Origin: Streptomyces griseochromogenes
GTDB taxonomy: Bacteria; Actinomycetota; Actinomycetes; Streptomycetales; Streptomycetaceae
Assembly (NCBI RefSeq): GCF_001542625.1
Contig: NZ_CP016279.1
Coordinates: forward strand, 3,286,001-3,350,000
Direction of reading: 5' to 3'
Length of the DNA stretch: 64,000 nt
Below the pieces are notes generated by a model. That model searched no databases and was not told the DNA's origin. It saw nothing but the letters and a program-made list of their open reading frames with translations. Numbering within the stretch: the first letter of the stretch is position 1; each line of letters opens with the position of its first letter. The translations under genes and the position numbers were made by a program. Positions 16,773 through 25,495 of the stretch are shown here, piece after piece.

Positions 16773-18482
16773 TCACCGGCCCCGACACCAGGCCCGGTAC
16801 GCGGCCACCGTGGTGGGCAGCGTCGGGAAAATGTGGTCGGCGCCCACGGAGTCCGCGAGGCCGTAGGCCTCGAGATCGTCCAGCAGGTCCTGCTTCACCC
16901 GCGCGAGGGCGAACACGATGCCGCGGCCCGTGAGCTCCCGGCGCAGGTCGTCCACGGCGTCCAGGGCGGTGATGTCGACCTCCACGTTGGCCTCGGTGTT
17001 CAGCACGAACCAGCGGACCGGCTCCGGCTGTTCGTCGACCGCGGCCAGTGCCCGGCGCCTGAAGTCCTCCGCGTTGGCGAAGAACAGGGGCGAGTCGTAG
17101 CGGTACACGAGCAGTCCCGGGACCGTGTGTGCCTGCGGATAGTCGTCGACGTCGTGCATGCCCGCCAGCCCGGGCACCAGTCCCTCGACAGCGTCGTGCG
17201 GCCGTGCCACCCGGGTCAGCAGCTCGGCCACCGACAGCCCGACGGCCACGAGCACCCCGTACAGGATGTCCAGCGCGAGTACGCCCGCCAGACATCCCAG
17301 CGCCAGGAACAGCTCACGGCGCCGGAACGACGCGAGCCGGCGAAAGCCCGGAACATCGACCATGCGGACGGCGGCGTAGACCACGAGGGCGCCGAGCACG
17401 GCCGCGGGCGTGCGGGTCAGCAGCGGGCTGAGGAACAGCAGAACGGCCAGCACGACCGCGCCCGCGACCAGTGAGTACGCCTGGCTGCGGGCGCCCGCGG
17501 AGGCCGCGAGCGCCGTGCGGCTGGCGCTGCTGCTGACGGGGAAGCCGTGGACCACTCCGGCGCCCAGGTTGGCGGCGCCCAGGGCGAGGAACTCCCGGTC
17601 GGGGTCGAGCGGTGTCGTCGTGCCGGTGCGGTCGGCGAAGGCCCGCGCGGTGAGGATGAAGTCGGTGTAGGCGACGAGCAGCACACCGAGCGCGGGCAGC
17701 ACCAGGCGCGGCGACGCGCCCAGGTCGGGCAGCGCCAGGTCCGGAAGGCCGGAGGGCACCGGGCCGATCACCGCGATGCCGTACCGGCCGTCGAGGTCGA
17801 AGGCCACCACGGCCGCCGTGGACAGGACCACGGCGAGCAGCGGCCCGGGAAGGGCCGGGAACAAGCGTGCGACGGCGAACAGGAACAGCAGTACGGCGGC
17901 GGAGAGGATCACCGTCGCCGGGTCGGCGTGCGGCAGATCCCGGACGAAGGACCACAGCTGGGGGAAGAACTCCGTGCCGTTCGTCCGCACACCGGTGAGC
18001 CGGGGCAGCTGGTCCACCGCCATGATCAGCGCCACGCCCGCGAGATAGCCGACCAGGACCGGCCGGGAGAGCAGATCCGCGAGAAAGCCCAGCCGGACCG
18101 CCCGGGCCACCAGGCACAGCAGCCCGACCGTGACGGCCAGGGCGGCGGCGAGCGACGCGTAGCGCCCGGGGTCGCCGGCGGCCAGCGGGCCGACCACCGT
18201 GGCCGTCATCAGGGCCGTCGTGGACTCAGGGCCGACCGAGAGCAGCGGCGAGGAACCGAACAGCGCGTACAGGGCAAGGGCCGGAAGGATCGCCCAGAGC
18301 CCGGCGACGGGCGGCAGACCGGCCACGCCCGCGTACGCCATGACCTGCGGCACGAGGTACGCGGCCACCGTCACACCGGCGATCAGGTCGACCCGGAGGC
18401 CGCGTCGGCGGACGGAGAAGGCGCCGAGCCCGGGCGCCGGGAACGGCCTCCCCCGGATCCGTCTGCCCGAGCCTTCGGCCAT
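16773..18482 (-). CDS. SulP (SLC26) family anion transporter with STAS domain
   Basis: A 569-residue inner-membrane protein. The SulP signature region is DLIAGVTVAAYLVPQVMAYAGVAGLPPVAGLW, with about a dozen membrane segments up to roughly residue 420. A C-terminal cytoplasmic STAS domain follows (LLVYRYDSPLFFANAEDFRRRAL, then VNVEVDITALDAVDDL-like sequence). Family members carry sulfate, bicarbonate or other anions; the substrate here is unknown. It shares a divergent promoter region with the USP gene containing two DevR-like boxes, which points to stress or hypoxia control rather than sulfur control. Confidence 0.9.
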   Translation of the reverse strand: MAEGSGRRIRGRPFPAPGLGAFSVRRRGLRVDLIAGVTVAAYLVPQVMAYAGVAGLPPVAGLWAILPALALYALFGSSPLLSVGPESTTALMTATVVGPLAAGDPGRYASLAAALAVTVGLLCLVARAVRLGFLADLLSRPVLVGYLAGVALIMAVDQLPRLTGVRTNGTEFFPQLWSFVRDLPHADPATVILSAAVLLFLFAVARLFPALPGPLLAVVLSTAAVVAFDLDGRYGIAVIGPVPSGLPDLALPDLGASPRLVLPALGVLLVAYTDFILTARAFADRTGTTTPLDPDREFLALGAANLGAGVVHGFPVSSSASRTALAASAGARSQAYSLVAGAVVLAVLLFLSPLLTRTPAAVLGALVVYAAVRMVDVPGFRRLASFRRRELFLALGCLAGVLALDILYGVLVAVGLSVAELLTRVARPHDAVEGLVPGLAGMHDVDDYPQAHTVPGLLVYRYDSPLFFANAEDFRRRALAAVDEQPEPVRWFVLNTEANVEVDITALDAVDDLRRELTGRGIVFALARVKQDLLDDLEAYGLADSVGADHIFPTLPTTVAAYRAWCRGR

Positions 18483-18577
18483 GAGCCAGTCCTTTGCCGT
18501 CCGCTCTCAGGATGCGACGTCGTGCCCGCCCCGCAACCCGCTCACACCCTCCCGCCCCCGGCCACCGTCGCGGCATG

Positions 18578-18611
18578 GGGCCGGTCGGCCCTCCTCGGGG
18601 ACGTATGGCCC
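18578..18611. promoter_or_regulatory. Tandem DevR-like boxes between SulP and USP genes
   Basis: GGGCCGGTCGGCCC (18578-18591) is a perfect match to GGGCCGNTCGGCCC. GGGACGTATGGCCC (18598-18611) starts exactly 20 bp later. The pair sits 64 bases before the USP start and 96 bases from the SulP start, so it could serve both genes. Confidence 0.65.
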
Positions 18612-18674
18612 CTGACCGCCGCGGCGACGATGTCACCACGCTGGAATCGGACACCCACCGGGGAGGTGCACGCC

Positions 18675-19580
18675 ATGGCTCCCAACGTCATCGCAGGCCT
18701 CGACGGATCGCCCGAGAGCCGGGCCGCCGCCGAGTGGGCGGCGCGTGAAGCCCTGCTGCGCGGCCTGGCGCTCAAGATCGTCCATGTCTGGGAGCCGGTG
18801 CCCGATCACACGGCTCGGGTACCGCAGCTCGGCCCCGAGGCCCACCAGCGCTGGGTCGAGCGGATGCTGTGCGAGTCCGCCGAGGGCCTGCGCCTGCGCC
18901 ACCTCGGTCTGGAGGTGACCGGCGAGCAGCTCCCCGGCACCGCCGCCGACACCCTGTGCGAGGCGGCGCGCTCGGCCGAGCTGCTGGTGCTGGGCTCGCG
19001 GGGCTTCGGCGCGATGGGCGGGTTCGTCTTCGGCTCGGTGAGCCTGTCCGTCGTGGCCCACGTCCGACGACCGGTCGTGCTCGTGCGGGCCGAGGAGCAG
19101 GCCGCCGACGAGCACAGGACGGACCCGGCGGGCGTGCCCAGCGCCGCGGCACCCTTCCGGCCCGTGGTGCTCGGCCTGGACATCGATGATCCGGACCACA
19201 CCCTCCTGGAGTTCGCCTTCGACGCCGCCGAGCGGCGGGAAACGCCCCTGCGCGTCGTGCACAGCTGGCCCGAGCCGCCCACCTCCCTCTACCGCTTCTC
19301 CGGAGACGCGGAACTCTACGACTCTCTCGCGCGCCGGCGGGCCGCCGACTTCACCGATGTCCTGCGTCCCTGGCGGCAGAAGTTCCCCGGTGTCGACGTG
19401 ATCGAGGCGAGCCGGTGCGGCAGCGCCGCGCAGGTCCTCGGCAGCGCCTCGCGCGACGCGTCACTGGTCGTCGTCGGCCGGCGCATCCGCACCGGCCCCT
19501 TCGGCGCGCACATCGGCCATGTCACCCACGCCGCACTGCACCACATCACCGTCCCCGTGGCCGTCGTCGCGCACGGCTGA
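18675..19580 (+). CDS. Universal stress protein, tandem USP domains
   Basis: A 301-residue protein with two USP domains. The first begins VIAGLDGSPESRAAAEWAAREALLRG and ends with the ATP-loop-like LLVLGSRGFGAMGGFVFGSVSLSVVAHVRRPVVLVR. The second begins VVLGLDIDDPDHTLLEFAFDAAERR and ends LVVVGRRIRTGPFGAHIGHVTHAALHHITVPVAVVAHG. The second ATP loop (GRRIRTGPFGAHIGHV) deviates from G-x2-G-x9-G, so only the first domain may bind ATP. The start at 18675 has GGGGAGGTG upstream; the open frame extends far leftward but is antisense to SulP. Mycobacterial DosR controls several tandem USPs, and this gene has a perfect DevR-like box. Confidence 0.92.
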   Translation: MAPNVIAGLDGSPESRAAAEWAAREALLRGLALKIVHVWEPVPDHTARVPQLGPEAHQRWVERMLCESAEGLRLRHLGLEVTGEQLPGTAADTLCEAARSAELLVLGSRGFGAMGGFVFGSVSLSVVAHVRRPVVLVRAEEQAADEHRTDPAGVPSAAAPFRPVVLGLDIDDPDHTLLEFAFDAAERRETPLRVVHSWPEPPTSLYRFSGDAELYDSLARRRAADFTDVLRPWRQKFPGVDVIEASRCGSAAQVLGSASRDASLVVVGRRIRTGPFGAHIGHVTHAALHHITVPVAVVAHG

Positions 19581-19649
19581 CCGTGGCCGCCGGAGCCCGG
19601 AGAACCCTTCGGGGTACGAACCGCCGCTTCCCGTCGTCCTGGCCCGGTG

Positions 19650-20873
19650 TCAGGGCCGCCCCTGGAGGAGCACCTGCCGGAGTTCGGCGGTGCACATCAT
19701 GTAGCCGTCCGGCGTCGGCAGGCGGTGCAGGTAGTGGGCGAGATCCGCACCCAACGCGAACACCCTCACCGGGGTACCCGCGGCACGCGCGGACTCCACC
19801 ACCCTGCGCACTCCGTCCAGGACGGCGGGGTGCCGGGGCTGGTAGGAATCGGCCACCAGGTGATTGGTCCGGTCCGCGGCCAGGTAGAACTGCACCAGGT
19901 CCTTCGTGCCGACGAACAGTTCGCTCGCGCCCGCGGCGCAGATCGCCGCGGTGGCGTGCACCGCCGCGGGCGTCTCGACGAACGCGGACAAGGGAATGTC
20001 CGACGGCACCTCGAGGTGCGTCCTGAGCCGGGTGAACTCCCTCTCGTCGTTGAGAAACGGAACCGAGAGGTGCACGCGGCGCGCATCCTCACCGAGCCGC
20101 TTGCGCAGGGAGGCGAGCATGGCCCGCAGCGCGTCCCGGTAGGCGGCCGAACCCAGCAGCCAGCGAGCGCCGTGCAGGCCGAGCTCGGGGTTCGGTTCGA
20201 CCGCCACCGGGGCCAGCTCGGTGACGCCGGCCGCGTGGTCGGAGCGGAGGTCGAGCAGCCTCAGCACCAGTCGCTGGCCGGGCAGGAGCGCGTCGGCGAA
20301 CGCGCACAGCCGGTCCGCGACGGCCTGCCCGTAGACCTCGATGCCGGCCGGGCCGCCGTGCAGGGAGTCCAGCGGACGCAGGGCCGCGGCCAGGCAGAGG
20401 AACTCCTCCCGGATGAAGAAGCAGTCGACCCGCTGAGCGTCGGGCCCGCACGCGTTGATCGTGTGGATGTCCCGCAGGTCCGCGATGACCGCACACGCCG
20501 AGCCGAGAGCGTCCAGCGACGGGGCCGCGGCCCACGGCCCCGAAGCCCCGGTCCTCGCATGGGCCCCGATGACGACCGACTGGCTCTCCAGGTCCAGCGT
20601 CACCTCGCCGACCACGTCGGCGAGATCGGCCTGGTCGACGCGGAGCACGGGAATTCCCCTCCCGCGGCAGAGGGACTGCATATGGCCGGTCAGTCCGCCC
20701 GAACTGCAGACGACCGCCCGCGCCGTCACGATCGCGTCGTAAAGACCCGCGTCAAGACCAGGGGCGACGAGGATGGATCCCTCAAGTGGACTTCTGGTGC
20801 GATTGCAGATGCCTCGTAGCACATTCTGTACACCACCGCTCAAAAGGAATCCCTGAATCCGTCGCCCGTTCAA
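19650..20873 (-). CDS. Enzyme-I-like PEP-utilising protein (swivelling His domain plus TIM barrel)
   Basis: A 407-residue protein. Residues about 1-85 are a PEP-utiliser mobile domain with the phospho-histidine motif SSGGLTGHMQSL. The rest resembles the PEP-binding barrel of PTS enzyme I: FFIREEFLCL, LRLLDLRSDH, PNPELGLHGAR, SVPFL, FVETPAA and VGTKDLVQFYLAADRTN. Two catalytic positions differ: the Asn of enzyme I GTNDLTQ is Lys, and the C-terminal GMCGE loop is FALGADLA with no cysteine. There is no HPr-binding or ATP-grasp domain. The TTG at 20873 is the first possible start because a stop precedes it directly; GGAG lies six bases upstream. It is downstream of, and co-oriented with, the FAD protein gene, across 163 bases. 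Function unknown. Confidence 0.7.
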   Translation of the reverse strand: MNGRRIQGFLLSGGVQNVLRGICNRTRSPLEGSILVAPGLDAGLYDAIVTARAVVCSSGGLTGHMQSLCRGRGIPVLRVDQADLADVVGEVTLDLESQSVVIGAHARTGASGPWAAAPSLDALGSACAVIADLRDIHTINACGPDAQRVDCFFIREEFLCLAAALRPLDSLHGGPAGIEVYGQAVADRLCAFADALLPGQRLVLRLLDLRSDHAAGVTELAPVAVEPNPELGLHGARWLLGSAAYRDALRAMLASLRKRLGEDARRVHLSVPFLNDEREFTRLRTHLEVPSDIPLSAFVETPAAVHATAAICAAGASELFVGTKDLVQFYLAADRTNHLVADSYQPRHPAVLDGVRRVVESARAAGTPVRVFALGADLAHYLHRLPTPDGYMMCTAELRQVLLQGRP

Positions 20874-21036
20874 CTAGTACTCCAGTGCGGTCTCGTGATC
20901 CATACAGCCGAGTTTGACAGCTGCTATGGCGGGTGTAATGAAGACAGCGGCGAGCAAATGGCGGATCTCCGGGACAGGGCATGGTGACCCATTCCCGCCG
21001 GGGCCCGAGCCGAGATCGCAAAACCGGACCGGAGCG

Positions 21037-22920
21037 CTAGTCTCCCGGTTCTTCGGCGTTCGCCATCCCCAGTTGTCGACGCAGTTGCCGTGGTGTCACG
21101 GAGACATCGGTGAGCCGTTCCACGGCGGCCCGGTTGGCGACGATCCTCATCAGGCGGTCGCGCCGGGAAGCGTCCTTCGGAAGGGCCGGAATTCCCTCCA
21201 TGGACCGGATGCGGTCGCCCAATCTGGAATCGAGCATTTCCCGCTCCCTTCGAGAACGTGTGGCCAGCCTCCTCACTTCCAGAACCACAGCCTCCTCGAA
21301 TCCACCCCGGGCCGCTTCCTCCATATTGCCGACACCGCCAAGGAATTGAGCCACGTCACGGGCCAATCCGTCCCCACGCAATTCCAGTCGCCCGACGACG
21401 TGTGCGGCGACCGCGATCGACTGGTTCTTGATGGAGGCGAGATTGAAGGCGAACGCACCGGTCCGGCCGTTCCGCACGAGTTCGTCGCCCTCTCTCGGCA
21501 CACCGACCGCGGAGATCGGTCCGGCCGGCTTCCCGCCGGGGCCCAGCAGCGTTCCCTGTCCGTCGACCTCCAGGCCGCGCCCGGTGCGCTCATGGGGTAC
21601 CGCGATCCCCCTGCGGAGGAGATTCCTCCAGAGCGGCCGGCCGACCCTGCTGTAGTCCCACTCCCTGCCGAAGTTCGACACCACCAGATCGGCCTCGATG
21701 GCGTGTCTTTGCCCCGAGGCCGCGACCGAGACGGCCAGCCGCCCCGACTCCGTCGGCCTGATCCGCTCCACCGTGCCGACGAGCAGCTTCACCGGACCGT
21801 CGCAGGGGCGCATCGCGCGCTCGATGACGGCCATCGTGTATTCCACCGCGCCGACCCGGAACGCGGCTATCGCCGTACTGAACTCGTCCAGCAGGCCGCG
21901 CAGTTCCGATGAGGGAATACGCTCGATGACCCCGGGAAGATGCGGCTCCCACGCCTTGGCCACCCGCTCCGCGATCACCGCCGGGTCGACTCCGGGGTGA
22001 TCCCGGGCGACCGCCGAGCACGCCGTCTCCCACTCGGACCGGACCCGGGCGAGGAACTCCTCACGGTTCCGGTACGGCTCCAGCAGCGTTTTCGGGCAGG
22101 GCAGTCGTAATACCCCGTGCTCGTGGCCGGCCGGGTACGTCCGGAACATCGTCCCGGTCCTGGAGATCAGATGGATGCTCCCCGTGTGCCCCTGGCGCAG
22201 CAGCAGGCCCGCCGAGTCGTACGCGCTCAGCACGGATCCGACGATGGCGACGGTCGCTTCGGACGGGAGCGCCGCGAGCTTGCGGACGCCGGCCGCGGAG
22301 TACGGGTTCCGCACGAAGGACGGGTGCGTGACCACCTCGGCGGCGAAGGGCGGTTCCCGGAGTTCCAGACCGGTCGCGAGAACGACGTGCTCGGCCCTCA
22401 GCAGAGTCGGTTCCGGGCCCTGCCCGGCCCCGAGACCGCTCGCGGACAGCCGGCATGTCGTCACATCGACTCCAGCCGGGCGTACCTCCATGTCGACGGC
22501 CTCGCCGTCCGCTTCGACGAGTACGACGCCGGGACAGGCCTCCCGCCTGGCCTCGGCCAACCGCTCGATCAGGTAGTCCTGGAAGATCCGTCGGGGCGCC
22601 GGGCCCTGCTCGGCGAACTCGAGCTCGGCCCACGGCTCGGGCCAGCCCCGGCGGTCCGCTTCGGAGTTGGCCCAGCGGACGAAGTCGAGAACGTCCTCCC
22701 GGAACACCGACATCCGGCCCGCCTGGATGTTGAACACATGGTCCCAGGGGTTGCCCTCCCGGTGGTAGGCGACACCGGCGGACCGGTAGTCGGAGCGCCG
22801 TTCGAGAAGGAGGATCTCGAGCGGCCCGCGCGCGAAGCGGAGCAGTCGAATCGCCGTGGCTGTGCCGGCCAGGCCCGCCCCGACTATCAGCACTCTTGGG
22901 CACACGCGTGTTCGACTCAT
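21037..22920 (-). CDS. FAD/NAD(P)-binding protein
   Basis: A 627-residue flavoprotein-like protein. It has an N-terminal Rossmann fold VLIVGAGLAGTATAIRLLRF and the FAD-NAD(P)-binding family block (SAGVAYHREGNPWDHVFNIQAGRMSVF, FVRWANSEADRRGW). A second dinucleotide motif is ATVAIVGSVLSAYDSAGLLL, and HVVLATGLELREPPF also fits. Relatives are usually annotated only as FAD/NAD(P)-binding protein, some near amino-acid or secondary metabolism genes. The ATG at 22920 has GGGGAAGG upstream. It is followed on the same strand by the enzyme-I-like protein and preceded by a decayed protease, suggesting an accessory patch within the island. Confidence 0.78.
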   Translation of the reverse strand: MSRTRVCPRVLIVGAGLAGTATAIRLLRFARGPLEILLLERRSDYRSAGVAYHREGNPWDHVFNIQAGRMSVFREDVLDFVRWANSEADRRGWPEPWAELEFAEQGPAPRRIFQDYLIERLAEARREACPGVVLVEADGEAVDMEVRPAGVDVTTCRLSASGLGAGQGPEPTLLRAEHVVLATGLELREPPFAAEVVTHPSFVRNPYSAAGVRKLAALPSEATVAIVGSVLSAYDSAGLLLRQGHTGSIHLISRTGTMFRTYPAGHEHGVLRLPCPKTLLEPYRNREEFLARVRSEWETACSAVARDHPGVDPAVIAERVAKAWEPHLPGVIERIPSSELRGLLDEFSTAIAAFRVGAVEYTMAVIERAMRPCDGPVKLLVGTVERIRPTESGRLAVSVAASGQRHAIEADLVVSNFGREWDYSRVGRPLWRNLLRRGIAVPHERTGRGLEVDGQGTLLGPGGKPAGPISAVGVPREGDELVRNGRTGAFAFNLASIKNQSIAVAAHVVGRLELRGDGLARDVAQFLGGVGNMEEAARGGFEEAVVLEVRRLATRSRREREMLDSRLGDRIRSMEGIPALPKDASRRDRLMRIVANRAAVERLTDVSVTPRQLRRQLGMANAEEPGD

Positions 22921-23039
22921 GGCGAAGCCTTCCCCTTCGGCGATGAGAACCCGACTCTGCTGTCTCACGCCCGGCGGGGGTCTGTCCACCCGACGGCCGC
23001 GTCCGGTGGTGAACAGCCGCCCCGAACCGCTCACCCGGT

Positions 23040-23280
23040 TGTTCAGGACGCGGTCTTCGGCCGGCACGGTGAAGTCCGCGAGGATGAGGATCCCGATGAG
23101 GCGGCCCTCCTCGAGGACCAGGGGGCGGCCGGAGGAACCGGTCGAGCAGCGCCGGCCACAGCCCGGACAGGTCGCGCCCGCACCGGGTGATGCCGTCCAC
23201 CCGGACGCGGTCGGGGGGGCGACCACGGCATGTGCCAGTTCGTGCGCCGGCGGTGAGCCGAGGAAGACGACCGCGGTCAG
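23040..23280 (-). pseudogene. Decayed M50 site-2-protease/CBS gene remnant
   Basis: Read on the minus strand, the segment gives LTAVVFLGSPPAHELAHAVVA with the HExxH zinc motif. After a seven-C run (about 23211-23217) the frame shifts to DRVRVDGITRCGRDLSGLWPALLDRFL, then returns to RPLVLEEGRLIGILILADF. This order matches a site-2 protease: the HELAH helix, the V-x-GI-T strand, the last membrane helix, then a CBS-like stretch, with most of the protease core missing. It is best read as a pseudogene with a frameshift and large deletion. Boundaries are approximate, and no start is assigned. Confidence 0.5.
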
Positions 23281-23541
23281 CTGGGCGAGTGCCCGGTGCG
23301 GGAGGGCGGGACACTCCCGCCGGGCTCGGTGAGGGGAACAGGCCCGCGGCACCTTCCTCGTCCGGCCGTGAACGTCTCGCGGACAGGGGCCGATGGGCTC
23401 GTCACCGGGACGACCGGACCGTGCGCTGCCGTAGCAGGTCCCGGGTGGGTCCCGGGGGCGGCGAAGGCCCGGCCGGCCCCGGGACGAGGGCGGTCAGGGG
23501 CGTCGGGCGGGACGGGGCCGGCACCGGTCGGTCGGCGGCGA

Positions 23542-23555
23542 GGGCCGGACGGCCC
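23542..23555. promoter_or_regulatory. DevR-like box upstream of the Zn-alcohol dehydrogenase
   Basis: GGGCCGGACGGCCC matches GGGCCGNTCGGCCC at all fixed positions but one and lies 132 bases before the dehydrogenase start. Confidence 0.5.
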
Positions 23556-23589
23556 ATGCGCGGCCCGCGCGCGCCGCCCAAGCTGAAGA

Positions 23590-23604
23590 TGCGGGGTCCC
23601 CGCA
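23590..23604. promoter_or_regulatory. 15-bp palindrome upstream of the Zn-alcohol dehydrogenase
   Basis: TGCGGGG-T-CCCCGCA is a perfect palindrome 83 bases before the dehydrogenase start. It could be an operator or a short hairpin in the leader. Confidence 0.4.
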
Positions 23605-23687
23605 CCGTGCCGGAACCCGGCCCGTGTTCTTCGCCGCGGGCGCGGGAACCCGGGTCCCGCGGCAGACCGACGAGGGTGAGGAGCGTC

Positions 23688-24755
23688 ATGAAAGGCTTCG
23701 TCTTCCACGGCCCCGGTCAGGCCTCCTGGCAGGATGTCCCGGACCCGGCCGTCAAGGAACCCACCGACGCGATCGTGAAGGTCGGCGTCGTGACCATCTG
23801 CGGGACGGACCTGCACATCCTCAAGGGCGATGTGCCCGAGGTGCGGCCCGGAACGGTGCTCGGCCACGAGGCGGTCGGCGAGATCGTCGAGATCGGCGGC
23901 GACGTACGCACCGTCCGGCCCGGAGACCGGGTACTGATCTCCTGCATCACCTCCTGCGGCCGGTGCCGCAGCTGCCGGGACGGCAGCTACGGCCAGTGCC
24001 GGGGCGGCGGAGGCTGGATCCTCGGCCACCTGATCGACGGCACCCAGGCCGAGTACGTCCGCGTCCCCTGCGCCGACCTGTCCGTCCACCCGCTGCCCGG
24101 CGCCCTGCGCAGCGAGGACGCCGTCCTGTTCGCGGACATCTTCCCGACCTCCTACGAGGTCGGCGTCCTCAACGGACACGTACGCCCCGGCGACACCGTC
24201 GCCATCGTCGGCGCCGGCCCCGTCGGGCTCGCCGCGATCGCCACGGCCCGGCTGTTCTCGCCCGAGCGGATCATCTCCGTGGATCTGGCCCCGGCCCGGC
24301 TGGAGGCGGCCCACCGGCTCGGCGCCGACGCCGTGGCCGACGCGCACGAGGCGCCCGGACAGCTGGTCGACGATCTCACCAACGGGCTCGGCGCGGACGT
24401 GGTCATCGAGGCGGTCGGCGTACCGGAGAGCTTCGAGCTGTGCACCCGCATGGTCCGCCCGGGCGGGCACGTGGCCAACATCGGCGTGCACGGCAGGCCG
24501 GCCACGCTGCACCTCGAAGACCTGTGGGCCAGGAACGTGACCATCACGACCGGACTGGTGGACACCCACTCCACCCCCATGTTGTTGCGGATGGCGGCAG
24601 CCGGGCGCCTGCCGACCGGGCAGTTGGTCACACACACCTTCCCGCCGGAGAACATGGAGGAGGCCTACGACGTCTTCTCCAAGGCCGCCGAGACCGGCGC
24701 GCTCAAGGTGGTGCTCGGCGGGGAGCGGTACGAAGTGGCCGTCCCCGCGGCCTGA
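23688..24755 (+). CDS. Zinc-dependent alcohol dehydrogenase (MDR family)
   Basis: A 355-residue medium-chain dehydrogenase. Catalytic zinc ligands are in CGTDLHI and GHEAVGEI. The structural zinc site is the four-cysteine lobe CGRCRSCRDGSYGQC, and the NAD(P) motif is VAIVGAGPVGLAAI. The length and both zinc sites indicate an active enzyme; the alcohol is unknown. The ATG at 23688 follows GGTGAGGAG. The HTH-PNPOx fusion gene starts 20 bases after its stop, so they form an operon. S. coelicolor has, as I recall, an alcohol dehydrogenase in its osdR region. Confidence 0.92.
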   Translation: MKGFVFHGPGQASWQDVPDPAVKEPTDAIVKVGVVTICGTDLHILKGDVPEVRPGTVLGHEAVGEIVEIGGDVRTVRPGDRVLISCITSCGRCRSCRDGSYGQCRGGGGWILGHLIDGTQAEYVRVPCADLSVHPLPGALRSEDAVLFADIFPTSYEVGVLNGHVRPGDTVAIVGAGPVGLAAIATARLFSPERIISVDLAPARLEAAHRLGADAVADAHEAPGQLVDDLTNGLGADVVIEAVGVPESFELCTRMVRPGGHVANIGVHGRPATLHLEDLWARNVTITTGLVDTHSTPMLLRMAAAGRLPTGQLVTHTFPPENMEEAYDVFSKAAETGALKVVLGGERYEVAVPAA

Positions 24756-24775
24756 CGAGAAGAGGGTGAGCGATC

Positions 24776-25468
24776 ATGGCCGGACAGACGAAGGCGAACG
24801 TGGCGGCACCCGCGGCGGCCGCCACCGAGACGCCCCTCGGCGACCTGGGCCGTCGGCTCGCCGCCCGGCGGGTGAAACTCGGCCTGACCCGGCGGCAGGC
24901 GGCGGCGCGGGCCGGGATGGCGGTCACCTACCTCGGTTACCTGGAGGAGCACCCTGGTGCCGCGCCCGGCACGAGTGCGCTGGTGAGGCTGGCCGAGGCA
25001 CTGGAGACCACCGTCGGCGAACTCACCGGCGGGACCGTGGACCTGCCACCGGGAACCGGACGGGCCGGGTACGCACCGCAGTTCACCACGCTGCGTCCTG
25101 GTGAGTGCCGCACCCTGCTGGCCATGCACGGGGTCGGACGGCTCGCGGTGCCGACGCCCACCGGACCGGTGATCGTGCCCGTCAACTACAGCGTCGTGGA
25201 CGGCGCGATCGTCTTCCGGACCGCGCGCGGTGCGGCGCCCTCGCTGGCCGACGGTCGCCAGGTGGCCTTCGAGGTCGACCGCATCGACGACGCGTTCAGC
25301 CAGGGCTGGAGCGTCCTGGTCCGTGGACCCGCACGCGCGGTCACGGACCCGCAGGAACAGCGGCGGCTCACGGAACGTGCCTACAGCGCTCCCTGGGCCG
25401 GAGGCTCCCGCAGCCTGTGGGTGCGCATCGACGCCTTCACCATCACCGGACGCCGGATCACCGTGTGA
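24776..25468 (+). CDS. XRE helix-turn-helix fused to PNPOx-like flavin-binding domain
   Basis: A 230-residue fusion. Residues about 22-80 are an XRE HTH (LGRRLAARRVKLGLTRRQAAARAGMAVTYLGYLEE). Residues about 100-225 are a pyridoxamine-5-phosphate-oxidase-like split barrel (LRPGECRTLLAMHGVGRLAV, PVIVPVNYSVVDGAIVFRTA, VAFEVDRIDDAFSQGWSVLVRG). Similar domains bind flavins such as FMN or F420, so the protein could couple DNA binding to redox state; this is an inference. The start has GAGGGTGA upstream. It is co-transcribed with the alcohol dehydrogenase, and its barrel domain is paralogous to the next gene. Confidence 0.86.
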   Translation: MAGQTKANVAAPAAAATETPLGDLGRRLAARRVKLGLTRRQAAARAGMAVTYLGYLEEHPGAAPGTSALVRLAEALETTVGELTGGTVDLPPGTGRAGYAPQFTTLRPGECRTLLAMHGVGRLAVPTPTGPVIVPVNYSVVDGAIVFRTARGAAPSLADGRQVAFEVDRIDDAFSQGWSVLVRGPARAVTDPQEQRRLTERAYSAPWAGGSRSLWVRIDAFTITGRRITV

Positions 25469-25495
25469 GGCGGCCCGGAGGCCACGTCTGCGGCA

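Noticed and set aside
19650..20873. Pyruvate phosphate dikinase or full PEP synthase
   Set aside because: The ATP-grasp nucleotide-binding domain is absent and the barrel resembles enzyme I with altered catalytic residues.
20782..21021. 79-codon minus-strand frame overlapping the start of the PEP gene
   Set aside because: No RBS, no known domain, and it overlaps the better supported gene.
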